From positions 94,345,740 to 94,409,739 of the forward strand of contig JAOWCC010000577.1 of NCBI GenBank assembly GCA_030867875.1: a stretch of DNA of 64,000 bases, given 5' to 3'. This document shows, in pieces, positions 11,601 through 23,600 of this stretch; position 1 is the stretch's first letter, and every line of letters starts with the position of its first letter. The notes below the pieces were generated by a model. It ran no database searches and was not told the origin of the DNA. It worked only from the letters and a program-made list of their open reading frames with translations. The position numbers were made by a program, and so were the translations under genes. This stretch comes from Actinernus sp. WN-2022. Taxonomy: Eukaryota > Cnidaria > Anthozoa > Actiniaria > Actinernidae.

Positions 11601-14600
11601 CCTTATGTTTCTTGTCAAACGCATTGGAAACAATATTTTCCAGCAGTAGGCATTGCATGATGATGTCACGCCTTTGTGACCAAGCCTCACTTTGGCACAT
11701 TTCCTCTCAACACCAAAGTGAGGCTTGGTGGAGATGACCAAAGCATGATATCATCACGCATAAAGCCTGTTAGTACGGCAGGGCAGAAACAAATCTTGGT
11801 TTATTTTTCCTTCTAGCGTTGACAAATTCAAGTTAGATATTCCCAACCTCGGCAGGCTGAAGAAGATGAACATCAGACATGACGATACCTGGTTTGGTTC
11901 GGGATGGTTTTTAGATAAGGTGAGTGACATACCAAGACCTTTGTTCTCTCATGGAAAACATGGTCAATACGAAGCGTGTGTTCTCGGTGGGTGCTCCGCT
12001 GGGAATTAAGAAACGCTACCACTTCTCAGACCTAAAAATACATCTCAGACTAAAGAGTTAAATAGGGGACCCCATTTCAGACCGGAAACTTCAATTTTCC
12101 TAAAAAAACTACTGGGAAAAAGTAAGAGAGAAAAAAAGCCAAAACATCGAAAATTAAAGGGCGGACTGGGACCCCATCTCAGACCTTGAAAGCCAAAAAC
12201 CCGACCCGATCCGGCGGCACATACCCGTATAGCTTTTATATGGGTGTACCCCCGGGGTGGTTGTTTAACATAAAAGAAGCCTAACGGCTTCGCTGGAGGC
12301 AAAGCCGAGGAAGTCTCTTGCTTCTGGAGTTCAGGAACCTCCCAAGTGCGTCAATAATCCGATAAAATACGCTGCAATGCTGTAACAGTTATCCATTCAT
12401 CAAGACACATGTTGTGTTGCAATAATTGCATGTATAACTTCATACAGTGAACAGTGCCAAACACGTGCTCTGATTGGTCGATAGCCATATGGTATTAGAT
12501 CACAGTACAGATTCACAGATAAAGTCACGTTTTGCACGAATTCATAGCCTCTTCTTCGTAGCCTCTTTCTCGCTAATTATTGTATAAAAGAAATAGTTGT
12601 CAATTTGCCGTGGTCTATCCTCTTACTGATGCAAACGTGACGAGACAAGTCACGCCAGTCAACTGCATCTCGTGGTCTTTTTCTTTGTTCTCGTCACGTT
12701 GTGACGTCATCTGTACATCTGTAAGAGGACAGCCCCCGGCAAAATTAGTTATTTGTTAGCTGTTGTGTTTCATTTCATTGCGCTGTAAATTGTTTTCCTT
12801 CAGGTTGAAATCAAGGATCCAGATGGATGCGTATATGTATTCCCGTGTCATAAATGGCTTGCCACCAACGTACCGGATGGGCAAGTATCACGTAACCTAA
12901 GTACCAAGTCAGAATGTCCACCTCGAGAGATCTCACGGAAATCAGTAGGTAGGTAGTCAGATAGACCTTATGCAATAATGGCAACTGTTATTTTAACGAG
13001 ATATCCTGTTTATTAGTCACTGTGGAATGCTTCTGAGATAAAAAGTATGCCACCATTAGTGATACTACAATCACTGGCATAATTGTTGAGGCACTCGACA
13101 AAAATATTTATTAGATGAGAAGAAAAAATACTAGACACAAAGTTAAAACAGCTGAAGCTTTCCAAACCCGCTCTCTCCTTTTAATGCTGGCAGTGAATGA
13201 ATTTCAGATTGAACGTACATCTAAAACAACATTGAAGGGGAAGCTAGAGGGGTTTATTTTTTAAAAAATGGTCTCTAAAAGCGAGCAGTGTCCCAAGTCA
13301 TTTTATCTGTGATTGTAGTTGTTGAGGTTTTATATGTTAACTGAGTAGCCTCGTTTTCGTGATTTTCTAGTTTACCAAAAAGTGCTATCAAAATTGCTTA
13401 GGCTGCTTAAAGGAAATTATACCCAAGGTCAAACCCAGTTCAAACAACTTCAATACAAAACGAACCAGCGCCCTATTGCTAACACAGAAAGATTCAAAAC
13501 TTCTACGTAATAGGTTGATCTTTAATACATTTCAGAAGGTATATAGTTCATTATGACTTTAAATTACCATTGTAAAATACGACTGATGTCTTTTATATTA
13601 CGAAATAAAGATGTATTACTATGACTGTCTTTATCTTCATTAGTAACCAACCAATATAATTGTATTTCAGTGTGTAGACACAGTCTAGGTATAAGAAGCG
13701 GTCTTATCGAGAACGAGCAGATGACAGCGTCTTCATCTTATGATGACAAACACCAGCCATTCCACGGGAGACTCAAAAAGGTCGTCAAGGGCTCGAGAGG
13801 AGGGTGGTGTTCAGCCTTCGCTGATGATACAGAGTTTCTTCAAGTTGATTTCAAGAACTTGACGTCCGTACAAGGTAAGTGATTATAGAAAGGATGGATT
13901 GTTAGTCTTTGTTTAAAAATGCGTTATTAATTCATAAGGATACTAGCCAATCCTGTCCGCTGAATAGTACGATATAATGGTCTCTGTATATTTAGCACCT
14001 CGTGAGTCCACAAGACATTTTGACCATGTGATGACGTAAATCGTGGTAAATAAGAGTCCACACCACGGAAAACCAGAGGAAATTTGTTTTTTACAACAAT
14101 ATTAGAAAACGTACAAGGAAGTTTCGTTACAAAGCGTGACAGCTTTGAAAGAGCCAGCATCGTCTATAACTTTCTCGCGTCAGCACTGTTGTCTGGACTC
14201 TCATTTACCACCGCACATCGACCAATCAGATCGCGAGATTACCGGCAATTGTGGTAAAAGACCTTTTAAAATTCATTAAATAATTCATAAGGGTGTTGTT
14301 AGCACCTAGTGCTAGCGCAGTTCAGGTCACATGCATATCCCTGTAAACCCATTACAAACTACTAGTGGTTGTATCAGAAGAGTATACAATCACTAGTGGT
14401 TGTAACTAATTATCATATTCATAACCCCAGTTTCTCTAAAGTTAGAACAAAAAACTTAATAATATATACCAGCAACAACTGAAACTTAAATTCCATTCCG
14501 CAAAGATGTATTCATTCATTCATTCATACATTTCAAGTTAATATAAATACGGTGTATTATAAAATGACATCACATTGTTTTGCTTTTGTGCGATGCAAAG

Positions 14601-17600
14601 CCTCAAAGCATCCCAATGGATTTTAGTTATCTATTCATTTCACAAGTAGTTTACAACATTCGCGTGGGTGTTGTATCATCCTTTATAATGTGTAGTGCGC
14701 TGCGCGCACTTGAAATTGTAAAGGCTGATACAACACCCCGCTCATGTTGTAAACACTACTTATAATACTATTAATAATTAATAAGGATGTTAACCAATCT
14801 AAACGCAGCATTCAAGTCACATGGATAACCCTGTAAATCCCATACACGATTCTAGTTAGCTTAATTAGTATTCTGTATCATTTGATACAGAATACTAATA
14901 GAGCCTAGTAACTACGCTTCCGTTAGTATGAGGGAGGACTCACAACCGTTCACTGACCTCCCCTATCCCGGGCCGGAAAAAATGAGAAGGTAGAACTCCT
15001 GTCTTGTCATGCATACAGACCGTCTCACCAATGTGGCACCTGTTTGTGCACGCTGCGCATGTCCATGACGCATCCTATAGCGCTGAACTCATATTTGTCT
15101 CTTTCCATCAATATGTTAGAAATGTTTTCAATAGGCCTTTTGCAGGAATACAATCACGTGTTTGTACTGGATGGCAAAATAATCATATATTTAAAGGCAC
15201 TTTGGCGAGATCGGTAGTGTTATTAGCAAAACCGGTTTGTAAATGCTATTTTCCACCTCCAATTGATTGTCGATCTTTCTAAAACAGCGTTTTAAAAGAA
15301 AGCTTGCCCTCCAGCATCCATGGCAATGCCTTTCCCATGGGGATCACGAACTCGATTCATTCGTCAAACGAAGAATTATATCAGCACGTGACTATATATG
15401 TGCTACAAAAGGTCTTTCTTGTATAGTTCATATGATAAGTACATTACAATAATCGGATATACGATGGCTCGCCCAACGGCTCGCCATTGTATATCTGATA
15501 CAACACTGATTTATAAAATATCAGCGTTATTCAGATATACAATACTGATATTTTATTAATCAGTGTTATGTCCGACAAACACTATGCTAATGTCTGAGGG
15601 AGACTTAACAACCGTCTAATCAATGTGGGGCCTGTTTTTGTACACTGCGCATGTCCGTGACGCAAACTATAGAGCCGAACTCTAATTATTTTACGTTTGC
15701 CATCAAAAATGTTTTTTTATATATTACATTTTACTTACCGCCATTTCAGGTATTTCAACGCAAGGCCAGGCAATGTTTGATAACTGGGTAACGAGTTACA
15801 CCATATCCTACTCCACGAATGGGACCACATGGAAGAACCTAAAAGAACATGGAAAAATCAGGGTGAGGCGAATGCGGAAAATATGATTATTTAACGCACG
15901 TTTTACCAGATACCACGAGTTTTTCAATATTATAAAAATACCATAACCCCTCGACCAACGATAGCTGCCAGAAATGTTTTAGTTTCCATTTCATTAAGTA
16001 CAACAAGGAAACAAAAAGAACAAGATAGGTGAAGGGTGCATGATGTACAACCCAAAAGGGTTAACAAACTCATGCTCCTTATGTGTTTACAATGTATAAA
16101 TATTGACATGATTTAACAGTGTCGTTACACGTAAGTCAAACAGGAGTATTTATAGTTAGTAATAGTAAAGTTTGTAACACTATCAATTAATTAATACTAT
16201 TTTCCAATGGTAACAGTAAAATAAATAAATATATATATATATATATATACGCAAACACACAATGTGTCGTAATAAGTAGTACGTATGTCAGGATAAGAAA
16301 ATGAGATGTTTTATAATATTTTGTTGATGTACAATTTGTTTTATCACGGGGATATCATTCCAGATTTTAGCTCGCAAAAGCTGGCCCCCAATACCACACA
16401 ACTTGACTTGTACACTATTTAAAGAGAGATAACTCAATCTTAAAAACGAAAAATACTGCAACAGAATTTGGTAATGGTAGCGTGGTTCCCACTAGTGACA
16501 TCAGTACCAAAACCATATATATATATATAGGTAAATCTTTAATATGCATAGGTAAAGTACTTATCTATGTTACAATTGATGTGGTGATATATTAAGAAAT
16601 ATAGCAATAATAGAAGGAATATAAATCTGAATGCGCTTACATGTAAGTAGGAAAACTATATGGGCAAACCATATTTAAAAATTAATCTATTAATATAAAT
16701 TAATGTTCTTGAAGCGTTCTGTGTTTATACTCTGGGCCTGGCGCTGGTTTTATTCCGTTAAGCATAAGTAGTAGGTTTAAACTTAGGGATTATAGATCTT
16801 AGCGGGTGCGAGGACTTTTTTTAAAATACGCGTGTCGCTATTTTCCAAGTTGCTGTAAATTGAGAACAGCTCCGAGGTGTACTTTCGTTTATAGCACCTC
16901 TTGAGAAAGCGCTGAACTGTACTGAAGTCGGACTCGCTTGCACCATAGACCGATAAACCGTATGTTAGCTTAGACAGGACAAAAGACTTAAAGAGATCTA
17001 TTTCTTGTTCATTGCAGCTCTCTTTCCTTAAATTGCTGATAACAAACAGGCATTTATTTGCCTCCTTAAGCTTCGCCGCAACATTGGAAGAAAATTTACA
17101 ATCAGACTGGAAAGTTATACACAGTATTTTCAGCTCATTATACTGTACTATGTTGGAGATCGTGTTAAATTGCCTGGTATGTCCTTTCTTTCTAAAAGTC
17201 AGAGCCTTTCGTTTAGATGGGTTGCAGGCCATTTCATTAGAGGCGGACCAGGACAAAAAATGGTTAACGGCCAAATCAGAAATATCTGGAGCATTTCTCT
17301 TCACAACAACCTGTAGATTGGAGTCATCTGCATACTTAATAAGAGATGTTTGACAGCTGTCCATTGTCTCTAGGTTGTTCATAAATATCGTAAACAAATA
17401 CGGTCCACTGACACTGCCTTGTATAGTAACCTTTGTTTATCGACGATAACCATAACCATAATCGTAATTATAGCCATAATAATATTAATAAGAAAGTTAT
17501 TAATGTCTATACTTACGATAATAATTATGACCTTCGTCACTAGGGGGAAACAAGTCAAGGAAAGTAGTTGAGCATTTTTGTTCATAATTAGGTCTATGAT

Positions 17601-20600
17601 TATGATTATGATCATCAGTCTTATGTCGCTAGTGGGAATCAAGTATTTATGTCGGACTGATGATTACAGCCCGGTTTACACGATAAGTATTTTGGGCCCG
17701 GAAATCGTACATTTTTCGTACGCGTGCCATTTCTTTCGGCACGGCACCCCTTATTTTTATCGTGTAAATGGAAATGTTCCGGGTACGCGTGTGAAAGGTA
17801 GTCTCGGCTCGCATGTTTGCAGGGGCGTAGCAAGGCCATTTCAAGTTGTACGCACAAGTGCAGGAGCTACCGGTGTTAAGGGCCCCCTCTCGTAAAACAA
17901 ATACAAGGCCAAACAGGGAATTTTCGTCTCAAAGTGTACGCACGTGCGTATATGCGTACAGGAAGCTACACCCCTGGTTTGGAGTGCCGTACCCAAGATG
18001 CTAGTCGGTTCTCGTGAATACTAATAAAAGTTGCAAGAATTTAAGCAGTTTGATTTGATTTTAGTAATATTTGCTTCATTTTAGAATTTCACTGGGAATA
18101 CAGACAGGAGATCAGTAATTACTTACTGGTTTCCAGAAATTATGGCAAAGACAATACGAGTGCGGCCACTATCATGGAATGGGCTTACGAACTGTATGAG
18201 AATAGAGCTGTATGGATGTATAGGAGGTAAGTTAATGAGTGCGACGACTATCATGGAATGGGCTTACGAACTGTATGAGAATAGAGCTGTATGGATGTAT
18301 AGGAGGTAAGTTAATGAGTGCGACCACTATCATGGAATGGGCTTACGCACTGTATGAGAATAGAGCTGTATGGATGTATAGGAGGTAAGTTAATGAGTGC
18401 GACCACTATCATGGAATGGGCTTACGCACTGTATGAGAATAGAGCTGTATGGATGTATAGGAGGTAAGTTAATGAGTGCGACCACTATCATGGAATGGGC
18501 TTACTAACTGTATGAGAATAGAGCTGTATGGATGTATAGGAGGTAAATTAATGAGTGCGGCCACTATCATGGAATAGGCTTACGCACTGTATGAGAATAG
18601 AGCTGTATGGATGTATAGGAGGTAAGTTAATGAGTGCGACCACTATCATGGAATGGGCTTACGAACTGTATGAGAATAGAGCTGTATGGATGTATAGGAG
18701 GTAAGTTAATGAGTGCGACGACTATCATGGAATGGGCTTACGAACTGTATGAGAATAGAGCTGTATGGATGTATAGGAGGTAAGTTAATGAGTGCGACCA
18801 CTATCATGGAATGGGCTTACGCACTGTATGAGAATAGAGCTGTATGGATGTATAGGAGGTAAGTTAATGAGTGCGACCACTATCATGGAATGGGCTTACG
18901 CACTGTATGAGAATAGAGCTGTATGGATGTATAGGAGGTAAGTTAATGAGTGCGACCACTATCATGGAATGGGCTTACTAACTGTATGAGAATAGAGCTG
19001 TATGGATGTATAGGAGGTAAATTAATGAGTGCGGCCACTATCATGGAATAGGCTTACGCACTGTATGAGAATAGAGCTGTATGGATGTATAGGAGATAAG
19101 TTAATGAGTGCGACCTCTATCATGGAATGGGCTTACGAACTGTATGAGAATAGAGCTGTATGGATGTATAGGAGGTAAGTTAATGAGTGCGGCCACTATC
19201 ATGGAATAGGCTTACGCACTGTATGAGAATAGAGCTGTATGGATGTATAGGAGGTAAGTTAATGAGTGCGACCACTATCATGGAATAGGCTTACGCACTG
19301 TATGAGAATAGAGCTGTATGGATGTATAGGAGGTAAGTTAATGAGTGCGACCACTATCATGGAATGGGCTTACGCACTGTATGAGAATAGAGCTGTATGG
19401 ATGTATAGGAGGTAAGTTAATGAGTGCGACCACTATCATGGAATGGGCTTACGCACTGTATGAGAATAGAGCTGTATGGATGTATAGGAGGTAAGTTAAT
19501 GAGTGCGACCACTATCATGGAATGGGCTTACGAACTGTATGATAATAGAGCTGTATGGATGTATAGGAGATAAGTTAATTTTCTACTTTTCCTTAGGCAG
19601 TCGAAGATATTTAAGGCTGCTACTGATATATAACAATAACTTACTTGTGGCGTTGAATTATTATACAAATAGTGTGTCTGTCGAGGGACTATCGGCTGAT
19701 AGTTGCCCGCGGGAATGTGATATTCTTAAAACAAATATAAGCCCGAGAACGCATTGTAGTTTTAGGACATCAAATCTCCAAGGGAAACTATCAGCCGTTA
19801 TAGTTCACCACAAAAGTTTAGCGCGCGCTCATTGGCTAAAAGCGATCACGTGATGAAAACTATCAGGCGATAGTGCCCGCTGAGAGCAATGATGTGATGA
19901 ACAATAACGACAAATAGAGTGTGTTTGTCTCGGAACTATCGGCTGATAGTTTCCCTTGGAAATTTGATGTTCTTGAAACTTGCATATAAGCCCTATATTT
20001 GTTTTAAGAACATCACATTTCCGCGGGCAACTATCAGCCGATAGTTCCTCGACGAGAGTCTATTTGTATAATAGTCCCGAGGCAGAAACACTATTGTTTT
20101 CATTGTTCAACAGAAATGCTTAGATAGTGTCCATGCTGTTCTCTTCTCGTTATGTCCGCGGACGAAATATCAGGGCATATTTCGACGCCACAAATAGGTT
20201 ATTGTATTTATAGTGCCAAGTGGTGGGCCAATGATAGCGCGCGAAAATTATGTGGTGAACTATAAGCACTGATATTTATCCGCGGACATTATCTGTTCTG
20301 AGAAGCAAACAGTTTTCGAGAGCAAAGCTCGAGGATAACTTCGAGTTTGGAAGAACAGATACCCAAGGACAAATATCATGTAGTTCATATTTCAAAACCA
20401 CAAATTAAGTTATCTTTATAATCCTTCAAATATTTTCTTGTACGGGAGCCCTGTGTTCGCTGAATGATATTTGTCGTCTGGCGGAAAGCAGTTACCGGGT
20501 CACGTGACCCATTCCACCAATCACGCGCGAGTAAACAAATTTGATTGATTATAAACTGTCAGATCTTAATTTTACATTTGAGACTAATCTGTAGCTTGAT

Positions 20601-23600
20601 GGCGCAACTAATGGTTCTTAACCGTAGTAGAAACAATGTTTCAAATCAAACTCTTCATAAAAGAGCCTAAGAAAGCCTACTAGAAAGCTAAATGGCGCAG
20701 TTACTGTACTTCATGTTCTTGTGTTTATTTACCATGATCAACAGGCTCTGAAAAAGATTTTGCAGCGCTTAAGAAGAAAGGTAAGACGATATACTATTCG
20801 ACAAGCCATCAGAATTTAAGATACGATGAATCACTCAGCATGCTTATGTATTTGCAGTCACCTCAATAGTTTGAAGTTTAAAGAACCCATGCATATTTTA
20901 GATAAAAGCAGTTGATGTACATATTACTGCAAACGAAAAAGGGGAGTGGTTACGTTTTCTTTCGAGTTATCCATTTAGTTATGGATATTGTGGAAATATT
21001 ATTTTATAGATTATATTGGGAGCCAGTTGATAGTCAAGAGGGCTGTGTAGCAATGCACTATTTTATATCCGACACAAAACAAAATGTCAAGGTCGCCATT
21101 AACACTACGATATCTACTTCAATTAGCGATAGCATCGGTACTACTACAAAGAGCACCTCAAAATTAGTCAAAATCCCAAATTTCATAGTTATATCTTGAA
21201 TGTGAGCAAAGATACAGTCGCACAAAGTAAGACAATTTTACATACATTTGTATGCGGGGGTGCAAATTGTTACACCCCCTCATACAAATGTCTGTAAAAA
21301 TAGCGCACTTTACTTGACTATATCTTGGCTTCTAGGTGAGATATAACTCCCAAATTTGGGTTTTTGACTAATTTTCAGGCGCTCTTTTCAGTAGCACCGG
21401 TGCTATCGCTAATTGAAGTAGATATCGTAGTGGTAATGGCGACCTTGAAATGGTCTATTTTCAACGATTTTCATGCTCAAGAGCAGACCTCGCGAACATG
21501 TGGAACGGTTCAAATCAAAGCGCTACAAAAACCGTGTGAAACCCTATTATTCAAAAACAAATATTGCCGCATACTCCATCAATGTAGTGTCGAAAGAGGA
21601 GTTTTAAAATTGTGTAGTCAACTAAATGTCACTACTCTAAAAAATACACCACGTGAGCGCAATATCATTACCGTTTTGTTTGAAGACCCTTTGGCGACCG
21701 TTACACTTTGCGTGACTCGAGCTAATTTCGTATGATATGACATTCCAAATAAAAAAAAGCATAAAAAACAATAGCGATATAACTTAGTATTGTTTTAGTA
21801 TTCCCAGTAGGTATGTAACAATAGCTATAGCCTCGCAAAGCATGACGGTCCACATAGGATATTTAAAATAGCTGATATTACAGTACAGTGGCGTTTACGA
21901 ATAGCAGTACTGTATTCGTAGACGCAACTTTAATATCAGCTAAGAACAGGAGCACTGAACGTCAACCAATGTAAAAAGGTGTTAATTTTACATTCTTCTT
22001 TCTCGTAATTTCATTGGTTGATACTCGTACAATCAATAAAAAAAAAACAAGGCAATATATTTTCGTTAGATAATTTTTGATGTTTCAATTTAGTTTTGAT
22101 CAAACTACTTCTGGTCTGATTTCAAAGAAAATCGTTATTGGGGAAAGTTCTCAAATCTGTGATTCAAATATATTTTGTCCCTCTCCGATTGGCTGGATGG
22201 TATTTTGTTTCAGTTTTCACAGCAAAAATGACCAACAGCGTACAGTTACCTTTATTAACTTTGACTGTGGACATCTCTTACAGCACATTCAAGCAAAATC
22301 GTATTTGGGAATTGCTCATTACTGCACCCTATTGTCTTTTGCTCATGCTCTTTGGCGAACCATTACTTAAACATAAAATATTCTTCTAGCAAAAATACGA
22401 AAGAAAGAAAAGCAGATCATCAACACAAAGCTAGACTCGGCGTCATCGTCAAGTAAGTTTCAATTAGTGTATTTCTATTAGTCACTTATTATGGTGCTTT
22501 GTTGTAATTTCTGAAAAGCGATACTTACTACACGTCATCCATTGTCATTAATGTGCCAACCAGAGATCCATTATGGTTGGTACATTAGCATAACAATTGT
22601 AATGTTTATCAACACGAAGTATCGCTATAATATAAATTACGGAAGCATCCTAAGAACGCGCGATGGGCTGCTCAGCGTGCTTGATTTTCTTATAAACACG
22701 CTCGTGTATTTGTTTCCTCGTAGATTGAGTTTTATATTATTAAACAAATAGAAGATGGTTCCCGTATGTCCTATAACAAAATAATGCACTTTCAAGGTCT
22801 TGGAAAGCTACTAATGCACTCGCGTTCCACTCGTGCATCCGCGGTTTTTTAAAGTGCCCCTAAACCCTTTTGCAATTTATATATATATGAAACTTTGAAA
22901 GGTTTTGAGTACTTCTGCGAAGAAATGTTTGGCTTACAGAGAATACTCGATGTTCTAGGCTTGTTTGAAATGGTGAAAATGTGACCTCTCCTGACCCATT
23001 ACCGTGTAAGAAAAAGCCTGGGTCGATTCCCTATCTTACGTCACCTCATTAATGCATTATTGTCCATGACGCCTTTCTATCACAACAGCATCGATATATA
23101 GAGAATATACACAGTCTGTGAGATTTTAGTAAAGAAAACAGCTAGTTTAGACAAAATGCTAAATATTTATTCAAGTTATTGCAAAGTCGAATGCATTGGA
23201 TGACGTAAGATAGTGAATCGACCCAGTCTTTTTCTTACAAGGTCATGGGTGAGGAAAGGTCAAATTTTCACCATTTCAAACAAGCATAGAACATAGTGTA
23301 TTCTCTGTAAGCCACAAATTTCTTCGCAGAAGTATTCAAAGCCTTTCAAAGTTTCATATATATAAACATTGCAAAAGGGTTTAGGGGCACTTTAAGACCC
23401 CGAGCGTGCATGATTTTGTAATACAACATGGAAAACGCATCACTTGATGCCAACCAGCACCTCGTTTTCTGTCGGCGTTAATGTTATTCCTAATTTGTAC
23501 AGCTATTTCTAAAAGGTTTGTCTCGTGCATGTTGCATGTAAAAGATAAAGCAACCCTATTTAACGTCGGTAACTCGTGAGTCTGGTGAGACTGATAAATT

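Noticed and set aside
12045..12302. 85-codon minus-strand frame with Gly/Phe-rich sequence
   Set aside because: Low-complexity composition, no domain, no splice context; probably part of an unclassified repeat.
17012..17353. Plus-strand 113-codon open frame
   Set aside because: Antisense shadow of the LINE reverse transcriptase fragment on the minus strand.
18161..19575. Regularly spaced repeats that could suggest a CRISPR array
   Set aside because: The units are contiguous 79-bp copies with no unique spacers, contain exon sequence and a splice donor, and lie in a eukaryotic gene.
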